Below, in pieces: positions 36,423-46,172 of a stretch of DNA of 64,000 bases (position 1 is its first letter; every line of letters starts with the position of its first letter). The stretch is from Rhizobium ruizarguesonis (lineage in GTDB: Bacteria > Pseudomonadota > Alphaproteobacteria > Rhizobiales > Rhizobiaceae): positions 18,074 through 82,073 of the forward strand of contig NZ_PQIG01000085.1 in the NCBI RefSeq assembly GCF_012349115.1. Direction: 5' to 3'. The notes below the pieces were generated by a model. The model searched no databases and was not told the origin of the DNA. It was given only the letters and a program-made list of their open reading frames with translations. The position numbers were made by a program, and so were the translations under genes.

Positions 36423-37466
36423 TCAAAGCGTCAGCGGATACTGCCGGTGCACCTTGGCAATCTCCGCGAGCACCTCGTCCGAAAGCGTCAGGTCGGCCGC
36501 GCCGATATCGATTTTCAGCTGCTCCATTGAGGTTGCGCCGATGATGACCGAGGCCATGAAAGGCCTTGATCGGCAGAAGGCGAGCGCCATCGCCGCCGGG
36601 TCGAGACCGTAGGTTGCGGCGATCTCCAGATAGGCTTTGGTCGCCGGCTCCTGCAGCGGCTGAAGGCGGCCGCCGATATCGGGGTTGATCGAACCGCGCG
36701 AACCCTTTGGCCTGATGCCATCGACATATTTACCGGAGAGGATGCCGCCGGCGAGCGGCGAATAGGCGAGCAGCCCGACATCCTCGTGATGCGAGAGCTC
36801 GGCGAGATCGAGGTCGAAATGACGGTAGAGCAGATTATATTCGTTCTGGACGCTGGCAACGCGCGGCAGGCTCTTCTGTTCGGAGAGCGTCAGGTATTTC
36901 TGTATGCCCCAGGTCGTTTCGTTAGAAAGGCCGATCGCGCGGATCTTGCCCTCTTTCACCAGCGCGCCGAGCGTTTCCAGGATGTCGAGCATATTGGCGA
37001 CGGTCTCGTCGCGGTCCTGATTGAAGGGATTGTAGCTCCAGTTCTGGCGGAAATGGAAATGGCCTCGGTTCGGCCAGTGGATCTGGTAGAGGTCGACGTA
37101 ATCAGTCTTCAGCCGCGCCAGGCTGGCCTCGAGCGCCAGGCGGATATTCTTCGCATCGGCACCTTCGCCGCCGCGTATATAGTCGCGGCCGCGGCCCGCG
37201 ACCTTGGTGGCGAGCACGATATCCCCACGCTTGCGGGTCTTCTTGAACCAGCTGCCGATATAGTCTTCGGTCCGGCCCTGTGTCGCGGCCGAAACCGGGG
37301 TGGTTGGATAAAGCTCGGCCGTATCGAAGAAATTGACGCCCTTTTCGACGGCGTAGTCCATCTGCGCATGCGCATCGGCTTCGCTGTTTTGCGAACCCCA
37401 GGTCATGGTGCCAAGGCAGATCTCTGAAACGGAAATCTCGGTGCGGCCTAGTGAATTGTACTTCAT
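36423..37466 (-). CDS. aldo/keto reductase, Tas-like
   Basis: 347 residues. NADP(H)-dependent carbonyl reductase with a TIM-barrel fold. The active-site Asp (FFDTAELYPT), Tyr (LYP), Lys (LATKVAG) and His (YQIHWPNRG) are present; the Tas subgroup is suggested by LGTMTWGSQN and VSAATQGRTEDYIGSW. The start at 37466 follows an AAGG about ten bases upstream and matches the family's N-terminus. The substrate is unknown. Confidence 0.92.
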   Translation of the reverse strand: MKYNSLGRTEISVSEICLGTMTWGSQNSEADAHAQMDYAVEKGVNFFDTAELYPTTPVSAATQGRTEDYIGSWFKKTRKRGDIVLATKVAGRGRDYIRGGEGADAKNIRLALEASLARLKTDYVDLYQIHWPNRGHFHFRQNWSYNPFNQDRDETVANMLDILETLGALVKEGKIRAIGLSNETTWGIQKYLTLSEQKSLPRVASVQNEYNLLYRHFDLDLAELSHHEDVGLLAYSPLAGGILSGKYVDGIRPKGSRGSINPDIGGRLQPLQEPATKAYLEIAATYGLDPAAMALAFCRSRPFMASVIIGATSMEQLKIDIGAADLTLSDEVLAEIAKVHRQYPLTL

Positions 37467-37680
37467 GGAAAAACCTTGGGAGAGAGGTGGAAGCCTTGGG
37501 AGGGTCCGCGCAAATCTAGGCTGGATTTGGCGGAGCGCAAGAGCAAAAACCGGGCTTTTGCGCCGGTGCGAAAGGCTTTGCGGACAACGGGCCGCCACTT
37601 GACTCTGCCGGAAAGAATGTCAATTGGAGGCAAAACAGCCTTAAGGGGCGCAATCAGGGGCATGAGCCAGGGACACGAGA

Positions 37681-38625
37681 ATGACCATTGCTTTCACTTT
37701 TCCCGGCCAGGGCAGTCAGGCCGTCGGCATGGGCAAGGATCTCGCCGAGAATTTTGCCGAAGCCCGAGCCGTCTTCGAAGAGGTCGATGAGGCGCTCGGT
37801 GAAAAGCTTTCGGACGTCATGTTCAACGGTCCCGAGGATACGTTGACCTTGACGGCGAACGCCCAGCCGGCGCTGATGGCCGTCTCGATCGCCGTTGTTC
37901 GCGTTCTGGAAGCCAAAGGGTTGGATCTGAAGTCGAAGGTCGCTTACGTCGCCGGCCACTCGCTCGGCGAATATTCGGCACTTTGCGCCGCCGGTACCTT
38001 TTCGCTCGCCGATACCGCGCGGCTGCTGCGCATTCGCGGCAATGCCATGCAGGCGGCTGTTCCTGTCGGCGTCGGCGCCATGGCCGCGATCATCGGCCTC
38101 GAACATGCCGACGTCGTTGCCGTCTGCGAGGCAGCCACCGCTGTCGGCGCCTGCCAGATCGCTAACGACAATGGCGGCGGCCAGATCGTCATCTCGGGCG
38201 AGAAGGCAGCCGTCGAAAAGGCCGCCGGCCTCGCGACCGACAAGGGCGCCAAGCGCGCCATTCTGCTGCCGGTCTCCGCTCCGTTCCATTCGACACTGAT
38301 GGCGCCGGCCGCCGACGCCATGCGCGAAGCACTGGCAATGGTTTCAAAATCCGATCCCATCGTGCCCCTCATTGCAAATGTCCGTGCCGCCCCCGTGACA
38401 GCCGCCGACGAGATCGCCAGCCTCCTGGTCGAGCAGGTGACCGGTCAGGTCCGCTGGCGCGAGACGGTGGAGTGGTTCGCTGGAAATGGCGTCACGACGC
38501 TTTATGAACTCGGTTCCGGCAAGGTGCTGACCGGCCTTGCCCGCCGCATCGACAAGACGATCAACGGCATCTCCGTCAACGGTCCGGCGGATATCGACGC
38601 GGCCGTCGCCGCCCTCATGGCCTGA
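37681..38625 (+). CDS. fabD: malonyl-CoA:ACP transacylase
   Basis: 314 residues. Moves malonyl groups to acyl carrier protein for fatty acid chain extension. FPGQGSQ at the N-terminus and GHSLGEYSAL with catalytic S94 are intact; the catalytic His lies in APFHSTLM. First gene of the fabD-fabG-acpP-fabF set; fabG follows after 51 bases. Confidence 0.97.
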   Translation: MTIAFTFPGQGSQAVGMGKDLAENFAEARAVFEEVDEALGEKLSDVMFNGPEDTLTLTANAQPALMAVSIAVVRVLEAKGLDLKSKVAYVAGHSLGEYSALCAAGTFSLADTARLLRIRGNAMQAAVPVGVGAMAAIIGLEHADVVAVCEAATAVGACQIANDNGGGQIVISGEKAAVEKAAGLATDKGAKRAILLPVSAPFHSTLMAPAADAMREALAMVSKSDPIVPLIANVRAAPVTAADEIASLLVEQVTGQVRWRETVEWFAGNGVTTLYELGSGKVLTGLARRIDKTINGISVNGPADIDAAVAALMA

Positions 38626-38676
38626 TTGGTATCCCCGGACACCGGATTTGGTGTCCCTGATATAAGGAACGTTTCC

Positions 38677-39414
38677 ATGCTCGATCTCTCCGGCCGCAAG
38701 GCTCTCGTCACAGGCGCATCGGGCGGTATTGGCGAGGAAATCGCCCGCCTTCTTCATAAGCAGGGCGCCATCGTCGGCCTGCACGGCACCCGTGTCGAGA
38801 AGCTGGAAGCGCTAGCGGCCGAACTCGGCGAGCGCGTCAAGATCTTCCCGGCCAACCTGTCCGACCGCGATGAGGTCAAGGCGCTCGGCCAGAAGGCCGA
38901 GGCCGACCTTGAAGGCGTCGACATCCTCGTCAACAATGCCGGCATCACCCGCGACGGCCTGTTCGTGCGCATGAGCGACGAGGACTGGGACAGCGTCCTC
39001 GAAGTGAATCTGACATCGACCTTCCGCCTGACGCGCGAATTGACGCATCCGATGATGCGCCGCCGCTATGGCCGCATCATCAACATCACCTCCATCGTCG
39101 GCGTCACCGGCAATCCGGGCCAGGCCAATTACTGCGCCTCCAAGGCCGGTATGATCGGCTTCACCAAGTCCCTGGCGCAGGAAATTGCCACCCGCAACGT
39201 GACGGTCAACTGCGTCGCACCGGGCTTCATCGAGAGCGCCATGACCGGCAAGCTGAACGACAAGCAGAAGGAAGCGATCATGGGAGCGATCCCGATGAAG
39301 CGCATGGGCACGGGCGGCGAGGTCGCTTCGGCGGTTGCTTACCTCGCGTCCTCCGAGGCTGCCTATATGACCGGCCAGACGCTGCACGTAAACGGCGGCA
39401 TGGCGATGATCTGA
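38677..39414 (+). CDS. fabG: 3-oxoacyl-ACP reductase
   Basis: 245 residues. Reduces 3-oxoacyl-ACP with NADPH. TGASGGIG (12-19), NNAG, and the catalytic set S139, Y152, K156 are complete. Start at 38677 is preceded by AAGGAA; a longer frame from 38626 lacks a ribosome site and would extend the N-terminus past family length. Confidence 0.97.
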   Translation: MLDLSGRKALVTGASGGIGEEIARLLHKQGAIVGLHGTRVEKLEALAAELGERVKIFPANLSDRDEVKALGQKAEADLEGVDILVNNAGITRDGLFVRMSDEDWDSVLEVNLTSTFRLTRELTHPMMRRRYGRIINITSIVGVTGNPGQANYCASKAGMIGFTKSLAQEIATRNVTVNCVAPGFIESAMTGKLNDKQKEAIMGAIPMKRMGTGGEVASAVAYLASSEAAYMTGQTLHVNGGMAMI

Positions 39415-39700
39415 AACGACAAACCGTTGGCATGGGAATATTTCCGCCAATAGCATGTTGAGCAATCACGAAGCGTTGATTTTCTGGCTTTGCGGCAGAC
39501 ATAAAGCATGTTAAGCGGGCCATGACTGTGAACAGTCGTCCCGAGAAAGCAGACGAACCGGCGGGCTTTTTGCAAGCCTGGAACATCTCTGAAGCCGGGT
39601 AAACGAGTTTGCCGAGGATGTCTGAAAACATCGCAGGCTGAAACAGGGTAGGGGTGCCGCAACGGCATTCCGATCAGGACATAAGGTCGAGGAAACCGAC

Positions 39701-39937
39701 ATGAGCGATATCGCAGAACGCGTAAAGAAAATTGTTATTGATCATCTTGGCGTCGATGCCGACAAGGTCGTCGAGAGCGCCAGCTTTATCGACGATCTAG
39801 GCGCTGACTCGCTCGACACGGTCGAACTTGTCATGGCTTTCGAAGAAGAATTCGGCGTTGAAATTCCTGACGACGCTGCCGACTCGATCCTGACGGTCGG
39901 CGATGCCGTGAAGTTTATTGAGAAGGCCCAGGCCTGA
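39701..39937 (+). CDS. acpP: acyl carrier protein
   Basis: 78 residues, highly acidic. S37 in the DSL motif (GADSLDTVE) takes the 4'-phosphopantetheine. This is the housekeeping ACP of fatty acid synthesis, unlike nodulation ACPs. The 286-base gap before it probably holds its own promoter; TTGATT and CATAAA 18 bases apart near 39477-39506 are a candidate only. A strong terminator follows. Confidence 0.97.
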   Translation: MSDIAERVKKIVIDHLGVDADKVVESASFIDDLGADSLDTVELVMAFEEEFGVEIPDDAADSILTVGDAVKFIEKAQA

Positions 39938-39952
39938 TCCTGTGAATTTGAG

Positions 39953-39985
39953 AAAGGGCGGGCCTGGAGTCCGCCCTTTTCTTTT
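39953..39985 (+). terminator. rho-independent terminator after acpP
   Basis: Nine-bp stem (39953-39961 with 39971-39979) with a nine-base loop, followed by TTCTTTTC. It separates acpP from fabF. Confidence 0.85.
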
Positions 39986-40029
39986 CGGCATATTTCTCCA
40001 TAGAACATAAGAGACGGGGAAAGCACGCG

Positions 40030-41292
40030 ATGAGACGTGTCGTCATCACCGGTACCGGCATGGTATCACCCTTGGGATGCGGAACAGAGGTGACGTGGTC
40101 GCGGCTGCTTGCCGGCCAGAACGGCGCCCGCCTCGTCACCGAATTCGAGGTTGATGACCTTCCCGCCAAGATCGCCTGTCGTATCCCTGTCGGTAACGGC
40201 ACCGACGGCACCTTCAATGTCGATCAGTGGATGGAGCCGAAGGAGCAACGCAAGGTCGATCCCTTCATCATCTACGGCATGGCCGCCGCCGACATGGCGC
40301 TCGCCGATGCCGGCTGGCATCCCGAAACCGATGAGGACCAGATCGCCACCGGTGTGCTGATTGGCTCCGGCATCGGCGGCATCGAAGGCATTGTCGAGGC
40401 GGGTTACACCTTGCGCGACAAAGGCCCGCGCCGCATCTCCCCTTTCTTCATTCCCGGCCGCCTGATCAATCTTGTCTCCGGCCAGGTCTCGATCCGCCAC
40501 AAGCTGCGCGGACCCAATCATTCGGTCGTCACCGCCTGCTCGACGGGTGCGCATGCGATCGGCGATGCCGCACGGCTGATCGCGCTCGGCGACGCCGACG
40601 TCATGGTCGCCGGCGGCACGGAATCCCCGGTCAGCCGCATTTCGCTTGCAGGCTTTGCCGCCTGCAAGGCGCTGTCGACCCAGCACAATGACGACCCGAA
40701 GAAAGCGTCGCGTCCCTATGACCGCGACCGCGACGGCTTCGTCATGGGCGAGGGCGCCGGCATCGTCGTGCTCGAAGAACTGGAACATGCCAAGGCGCGC
40801 GGCGCCAGGATCTATGCTGAAATCGTCGGCTACGGCCTGTCGGGCGATGCCTATCACATCACCGCACCCTCCGAAGACGGCGAGGGTGCCGGCCGCTGTA
40901 TGGCGATGGCGCTGAAGCGCGCCGGGCTGACACCGTCCGATATTGATTACATCAATGCTCACGGTACCTCGACCATGGCCGACACGATCGAACTTGGCGC
41001 CGTCGAACGGCTGGTCGGCAATGCGGCGTCGAAGATCTCCATGTCCTCGACCAAGTCAGCGACAGGACACCTTCTCGGTGCTGCAGGCGCCATCGAGGCG
41101 ATCTTCACCACGCTCGCCATCCGCGACAATATCGCGCCGCCGACGCTCAATCTCGACAATCCCGAACGTGAGACGGCGATCGATCTTGTTCCGCACAAGG
41201 CGCGTGAGCGGGAAATCAATGTGGCGCTGTCCAACTCGTTCGGATTCGGTGGCACGAACGCGTCGCTCGTACTGCGCCGTTACGCGCAATAA
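40030..41292 (+). CDS. fabF: 3-oxoacyl-ACP synthase II
   Basis: 420 residues. Condensing enzyme that extends acyl-ACP chains. The Cys-His-His triad is complete: C170 (VTACSTGAHA), His in INAHGTSTMADT (about 311) and in TKSATGHLLGAAG (about 348). A transcript separate from acpP is suggested by the intervening terminator. mltG follows after 181 bases. Confidence 0.97.
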   Translation: MRRVVITGTGMVSPLGCGTEVTWSRLLAGQNGARLVTEFEVDDLPAKIACRIPVGNGTDGTFNVDQWMEPKEQRKVDPFIIYGMAAADMALADAGWHPETDEDQIATGVLIGSGIGGIEGIVEAGYTLRDKGPRRISPFFIPGRLINLVSGQVSIRHKLRGPNHSVVTACSTGAHAIGDAARLIALGDADVMVAGGTESPVSRISLAGFAACKALSTQHNDDPKKASRPYDRDRDGFVMGEGAGIVVLEELEHAKARGARIYAEIVGYGLSGDAYHITAPSEDGEGAGRCMAMALKRAGLTPSDIDYINAHGTSTMADTIELGAVERLVGNAASKISMSSTKSATGHLLGAAGAIEAIFTTLAIRDNIAPPTLNLDNPERETAIDLVPHKAREREINVALSNSFGFGGTNASLVLRRYAQ

Positions 41293-41473
41293 GAGTCCTG
41301 TAAGCGGTGTAACGGGTGCCCCTTACGCCGACCGGCCGGTCCTCTATGCTGCGTAGCAGGGCGTGCGAAAGCACAACGACCGGCAACGGCGTCGTTGAAC
41401 GGCGGCAGAACCTGCTTTTGCCGCATTGCTTCGCGAAATAGCGAAGTGAGGGTCAAGTTTTAGAGGATTGCCG

Positions 41474-42691
41474 GTGAGCGATACGACGAACCAGAGCAAC
41501 GATACCCAGGCGCAGAAGGGACCGATCATCCCGAAGTCGCCGAGCGAAGCCCTGCGTCCTGAGCGCGTTCCGGAGCCGCCGAAGCGGTCCAAGAAAGCCC
41601 GCGGCCAGGTCGTTCTTTTCCTGAACTTCATCATGACGATGGCGGTTCTGGTCTGCGTCGTCGCCGTCATCGGCTTCTATTACGCCACATCGACCTACCG
41701 GAATCCCGGTCCGCTGCAGACCAACACCAATTTCATCGTCCGCAACGGCGCTGGTCTGACCGAAATCGCCTCGAACCTCGAGCGCAACGCGATCATCAGC
41801 GATGCCCGCATCTTCCGCTATCTCACGGCAACGCATCTGTCTGCGGGTGAGAGCCTCAAGGCGGGTGAATACGAGATCAAGGCGAGGGCTTCCATGAGCG
41901 ATATCATGGAGCTTCTGAAATCGGGCAAGTCCATTCTCTATTCCGTTTCCTTCCCCGAGGGCTTGACGGTCCGCCAGATGTTCGACCGCATGCTGCAGGA
42001 TACTGTGCTGGAAGGCGACTTGCCGGCCGCACTGCCGGCCGAGGGCAGCCTTCGTCCGGATACCTACAAATTCTCGCGCGGCACCAAGCGCTCGGAAATC
42101 ATCGACCAGATGGCGGCTGCGCAGCAGAAGCTCGTCGATCAGATCTGGGACAAGCGCGACTCCTCGCTGCCGCTCCGATCCAAGGAGGAATTCGTGGCAC
42201 TCGCCTCGATCGTCGAAAAGGAAACTGGCGTTCCCGACGAGCGTGCGCATGTCGCCTCCGTTTTTCTGAACCGGCTCGGCAAGGGCATGCGCCTGCAGTC
42301 TGATCCGACGATTATTTACGGCCTCTTCGGCGGCGAAGGCAAACCGGCCGACCGGCCGATCTACCAGTCGGACCTGAAGCGGGATACACCTTACAACACC
42401 TATGTCATCAAGGGTCTGCCGCCGACGCCGATCGCCAATCCCGGCAAGGATGCGCTGGAAGCCGTCGCCAATCCCTGGAAGACGCAGGACCTCTATTTCG
42501 TCGCTGACGGCACTGGTGGCCATGTTTTCGCCGCCACGCTCGAGGAGCACAATGCCAACGTCAAGCGCTGGCGCAAGCTCGAGGCCGACAAGGGTTCGGA
42601 CCCGAACATCGCAGTCGACGGCCAGCCGGAAGAGCAGCCGGCGGATAGTGGCGCGACCGTCGTGCCGCCGAAGAAAAAGAAGATCAACTGA
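41474..42691 (+). CDS. mltG: endolytic murein transglycosylase
   Basis: 405 residues from a GTG at 41474, with AGAGGAT about six bases upstream. Cuts nascent glycan strands at the inner membrane and thereby limits chain length. A cytosolic N-terminus and one transmembrane segment (about 48-70) precede the YceG/LysM-like part and catalytic domain; the catalytic Glu lies in LASIVEKET. The terminal Pro/Lys-rich tail is variable. It sits between fabF and yicC, a common arrangement in rhizobia. Confidence 0.95.
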   Translation: MSDTTNQSNDTQAQKGPIIPKSPSEALRPERVPEPPKRSKKARGQVVLFLNFIMTMAVLVCVVAVIGFYYATSTYRNPGPLQTNTNFIVRNGAGLTEIASNLERNAIISDARIFRYLTATHLSAGESLKAGEYEIKARASMSDIMELLKSGKSILYSVSFPEGLTVRQMFDRMLQDTVLEGDLPAALPAEGSLRPDTYKFSRGTKRSEIIDQMAAAQQKLVDQIWDKRDSSLPLRSKEEFVALASIVEKETGVPDERAHVASVFLNRLGKGMRLQSDPTIIYGLFGGEGKPADRPIYQSDLKRDTPYNTYVIKGLPPTPIANPGKDALEAVANPWKTQDLYFVADGTGGHVFAATLEEHNANVKRWRKLEADKGSDPNIAVDGQPEEQPADSGATVVPPKKKKIN

Positions 42692-42709
42692 TACTTTCGG
42701 GAGGCTCGC

Positions 42710-43597
42710 ATGGCTTTGCAGTCCATGACCGGTTTTGCGCGGCGCGAGGGAACGAGCGGCCGCTGGCGCTGGGCATGGGAATTGCGCTCGGTCAACGGCA
42801 AGGGCCTCGACCTGCGCCTACGCCTGCCGCCCGGCCTCGAACGCATGGAGGCAGAGGTCCGCCGTCTCGCCGGCGAAAGCTTCAGCCGCGGCAACCTGCA
42901 GGCATCGCTATCCGTCACCGCGGACGAGAACCGTTTCGAGGCGGTGTTGAACAAGGAGGCGCTTGCCGCCGTGCTGGCCATGCGCGAGCAGTTGGACGGT
43001 GTCATCGATCCGGCGCCGCTGAAGCTCGATACGCTGCTTCTGGTGCGCGGCATCGTCGAATTCCGCGAAAGCGAGGATGGCGAGGAGGCGCTTGCTGCCC
43101 GTGACGCCGATATCGCTGCCGGCCTGCTGGCCGCGCTTGCCGATCTGAGAGCAATGCGCGAACAGGAAGGTTCGGCGCTGGCCCGCATTCTTCACGACCA
43201 TGTCACGACGATCGAAGGCCTGACACGGACGATCGACGTCGATCCGTCGCGCTCGCCACAGGAGATCGCCGCGCGGCTGGTCGCGCAAGTCGCCTTGTTG
43301 ATGGACGGCATGGCCGCACTCGACCGCGACAGACTGCATGCCGAAGCCGCACTGTTGGCGACCAAGGCGGATTTGCGTGAGGAAATCGATCGTCTTAAGG
43401 CTCATATCGCCGCAGCGCGCGATCTTTTGGTGAAAGGTGGCCCTGCCGGTCGCCGCCTGGACTTCCTTGCACAGGAATTTAACCGCGAATCGAATACCAT
43501 CTGCTCGAAGTCGAATGCTTCGGCAGTCACCGCTGCCGGCATCGAGTTGAAAGTCGTGATCGACCAGTTCCGCGAGCAGGTCCAGAATTTGGAGTAA
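42710..43597 (+). CDS. yicC: YicC-family endoribonuclease
   Basis: 295 residues, full family length. Start MALQSMTGFAR and the Arg/Glu-rich motif ELRSVNGKGLDLRLRLP are diagnostic, as is the C-terminal FLAQEFNRESNTICSKS. YicC proteins are described as endoribonucleases and modulators of RNA decay. gmk follows after only three bases, so the two are coupled. Confidence 0.94.
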   Translation: MALQSMTGFARREGTSGRWRWAWELRSVNGKGLDLRLRLPPGLERMEAEVRRLAGESFSRGNLQASLSVTADENRFEAVLNKEALAAVLAMREQLDGVIDPAPLKLDTLLLVRGIVEFRESEDGEEALAARDADIAAGLLAALADLRAMREQEGSALARILHDHVTTIEGLTRTIDVDPSRSPQEIAARLVAQVALLMDGMAALDRDRLHAEAALLATKADLREEIDRLKAHIAAARDLLVKGGPAGRRLDFLAQEFNRESNTICSKSNASAVTAAGIELKVVIDQFREQVQNLE

Positions 43598-43600
43598 GAC

Positions 43601-44263
43601 ATGAAACCGGCGAAATCCTCGCCCGTGCAGATCGCCCGCCGCGGTCTGATGCTTGTCATCTCGTCGCCGTCGGGCGCCGGCAAGTCCACCATCGCGCGCA
43701 CGCTTCTGGAGACCGACAGGCAGATCGGCCTTTCCGTCAGCGTCACCACGCGCCAGCGCCGCCCAAGCGAGGTCGAGGCTGTGCATTACCACTTCAAGAG
43801 TGTGCGCGAGTTCGAGCGGCTGCGCGATAGCGACGCGCTGCTCGAATGGGCTGAGGTGCACGGCAATTTCTACGGCACGCCGCGTGAGCCGGTCGAGCAG
43901 GCCATGGCTGAAGGCCGCGACATGCTCTTCGATATCGACTGGCAGGGCGCCCAGCAATTGCAGGAGAAGATGTCGGCCGACGTTGTCTCGATCTTCGTGC
44001 TGCCGCCGACCATGACCGAGCTGCAGTCGCGGCTGCACCGTCGTGCCGAGGATTCCGAAGAGGTCATCCAGACGCGCCTCGCCAACAGCCGCGCCGAGAT
44101 CGCCCACTGGCGCGAATACGATTACGTCATCATTAATGACGACCTCAACGCTGCCTTCGACGCCGTCCAGTCGATCGTCAAGGCCGAACGCCTGCGCCGC
44201 GACCGCCGCCATGGCATGTTCGACTTTGTCCGCGAGCTCTTGGAAGAGACGCCGTCGCTTTAA
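43601..44263 (+). CDS. gmk: guanylate kinase
   Basis: 220 residues. ATP-dependent phosphorylation of GMP or dGMP. P-loop SSPSGAGKST (21-30), then the GMP-binding SVSVTTRQRRPSEVE and FDIDWQGAQQL segments. Essential nucleotide enzyme at the end of the mltG-yicC-gmk transcript; convergent with rsmA. Confidence 0.97.
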   Translation: MKPAKSSPVQIARRGLMLVISSPSGAGKSTIARTLLETDRQIGLSVSVTTRQRRPSEVEAVHYHFKSVREFERLRDSDALLEWAEVHGNFYGTPREPVEQAMAEGRDMLFDIDWQGAQQLQEKMSADVVSIFVLPPTMTELQSRLHRRAEDSEEVIQTRLANSRAEIAHWREYDYVIINDDLNAAFDAVQSIVKAERLRRDRRHGMFDFVRELLEETPSL

Positions 44264-44265
44264 AA

Positions 44266-44310
44266 CGCGATGCCGGAACGTGCGCGGTTTCGGATGACGT
44301 CATCCTGGAT
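44266..44310. repeat. diverged family A-like palindrome
   Basis: AACGCGATGCCGGAACGTGCGC and TTTCGGATGACGTCATC show the order of the family A core with many substitutions. It lies between the convergent gmk and rsmA genes. Confidence 0.4.
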
Positions 44311-45138
44311 TTAAAGGCTGTTCGCCAACAGGCAGAATTCCTCGACGGAAAGGGTCTCAGCCCGTCGCGCCGGATCAATCCCGGCCTTGACGAGCAGGCT
44401 CTCGCCGCCGAGCGGTTTCAGGCTTTGGCGCAGCATCTTGCGACGCTGGCCGAAAGCGGCTTGCGTCACTTTTTCCAGATTGGCGACAGCGCAGGGGATG
44501 GGGTTTTCGCGGGGGACCAGATGCACGACCGTCGACGTCACTTTCGGCGGCGGTGTGAAGGCTTGTGGCGGCACGTCGAAAGCCATGCGTGCTTCCGTCC
44601 GCCAACCGCAGAGCACGCCGAGACGGCCGTAATGGTCGTCGTCTTCGTTGGCGACGATGCGCTCGCCGACCTCCTTCTGGAACATCAGCGTCAGCGACTG
44701 CCAGAACGGCGGCCAGGCTTTCGGCAGCAACCAGTTGACCAAGAGCTGTGTGCCGACATTGTAGGGCAGGTTGGCAATGATCTTGATCGGGCCTTCCGGC
44801 GCCAATGTCTCGAAATCCGTTTTCAGCGCATCGCCTTCGATCACCTCGAGCCTGCCGGGATAATGATCGGCAATCTCAGCGAGCGCCGGCAGGCAGCGTG
44901 CATCCCGCTCGATGGCGATAACCTTCCTGGCGCCGAGCGCCAGGATCGCGCGCGTCAGTCCGCCGGGGCCGGGGCCGACCTCGAAAACGGTCGCCTCATC
45001 AAGTGCCCCTGCTGTGCGGGCGATCTTCTGCGTCAGGTTGAGGTCGAGCAGGAAGTTCTGCCCGAGCGCCTTGCGCGCATCGAGGCCGTGACGCTGGATG
45101 ACGTCACGAAGCGGCGGCAGGCCATCGAGTGCTGCCAT
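44311..45138 (-). CDS. rsmA: 16S rRNA dimethyltransferase
   Basis: 275 residues. Dimethylates two adenines near the 3' end of 16S rRNA. GQNFLLD, the SAM site VFEVGPGPGG and the catalytic NLPYNVG motif are intact. Its ATG overlaps the pdxA stop by one base (TGATG), so it is coupled to pdxA, the same arrangement as in enterobacteria. Confidence 0.97.
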   Translation of the reverse strand: MAALDGLPPLRDVIQRHGLDARKALGQNFLLDLNLTQKIARTAGALDEATVFEVGPGPGGLTRAILALGARKVIAIERDARCLPALAEIADHYPGRLEVIEGDALKTDFETLAPEGPIKIIANLPYNVGTQLLVNWLLPKAWPPFWQSLTLMFQKEVGERIVANEDDDHYGRLGVLCGWRTEARMAFDVPPQAFTPPPKVTSTVVHLVPRENPIPCAVANLEKVTQAAFGQRRKMLRQSLKPLGGESLLVKAGIDPARRAETLSVEEFCLLANSL

Positions 45139-46166
45139 CAGCGGCGGCTTTCCGCACTGCGGCCGAGCAGGGCGGCGAGCTTCAGCGCCGCAACGAGGCT
45201 CTGCTCGCGCGCCAGTCCCTTGCCGGCGATGCCGAAAGCGGTGCCGTGATCCGGCGAGGTGCGCACGAAGGGAAGCCCAAGCGTCACGTTGACGCTGTCG
45301 TCGAAACCAAGCGCCTTGGCTGGGATCAGCGCCTGATCATGATACATGCAGACGGCGACGTCGTATCGCGCCCGCGCCTCGTCATGGAACATCGTGTCGG
45401 CGGGCAGGGGACCGATCGCATCGACGCCCTCGTCGCGCAGGCGCTCGATCGCCGGGCGGATGACCTCCTCGTCCTCCTTGCCGATCGCCCCGCCTTCGCC
45501 CGCATGCGGGTTGAGGCCGGCAACGGCAAGCCGCGGCGCCTCGATGCCGAAGCGCTGCCTCAGGTCTTCATGAGCGATCCGGCAGGTTTCCATGATCAGT
45601 TCGCACGTCAGCGCCTGCGGCACATCCCGGAGCGGAATGTGGATGGTGACGGGAATAGCCCTCAGTTTCGGTCCGGACAGCATCATCACCGGTGTCACCG
45701 GCCGGCCGGTCGCCCTGGCGGCGAGATCGGCGAGAAATTCTGTATGGCCGGGAAACCGGAAACCCGCCTCGTAGAGTACGGCCTTGGCGATCGGGTTGGT
45801 AACGACCGCGAGCGCCTCGCCGTTGATGACAAGCGACACGGCTTTTTCGATCGCAGCGATCGTGCCTTTCGCCGTTGCCGCATGCGGCTCGCCAGCCACG
45901 ACCTCGATGCCGGCCGGTATGGTCATGACGGGCAGCGCGTCGGCAAACATGCCGGCGGCCTCGCTGGCATTATCGGTCTCGCGGATCGACACCGCCAGAT
46001 TGAGCTGGCGGGCTCTCAGCGCCAAGACATCAGGATCGCCGATCAGGAAGAAAGGCGGCAGCCCGAGTTCACGCCGCCGGAGCCAGGCCATCAGAGTAAT
46101 GTCCGGCCCGATGCCGGCGGGGTCGCCCTGGCTCAGCGCAAGCGGTCGAGAAAACGGTATCGCCAT
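45138..46166 (-). CDS. pdxA: 4-hydroxythreonine-4-phosphate dehydrogenase
   Basis: 342 residues. Vitamin B6 synthesis step; NAD-dependent, metal-requiring. GDPAGIGPD near the N-terminus, and metal histidines in GHTEFLAD, ATPHAGEGG-like NPHAGEGG and MYHDQALIP. It lies six bases after the surA-like gene, in the order lptD-surA-pdxA-rsmA. Confidence 0.96.
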   Translation of the reverse strand: MAIPFSRPLALSQGDPAGIGPDITLMAWLRRRELGLPPFFLIGDPDVLALRARQLNLAVSIRETDNASEAAGMFADALPVMTIPAGIEVVAGEPHAATAKGTIAAIEKAVSLVINGEALAVVTNPIAKAVLYEAGFRFPGHTEFLADLAARATGRPVTPVMMLSGPKLRAIPVTIHIPLRDVPQALTCELIMETCRIAHEDLRQRFGIEAPRLAVAGLNPHAGEGGAIGKEDEEVIRPAIERLRDEGVDAIGPLPADTMFHDEARARYDVAVCMYHDQALIPAKALGFDDSVNVTLGLPFVRTSPDHGTAFGIAGKGLAREQSLVAALKLAALLGRSAESRR

Positions 46167-46172
46167 TGTCGG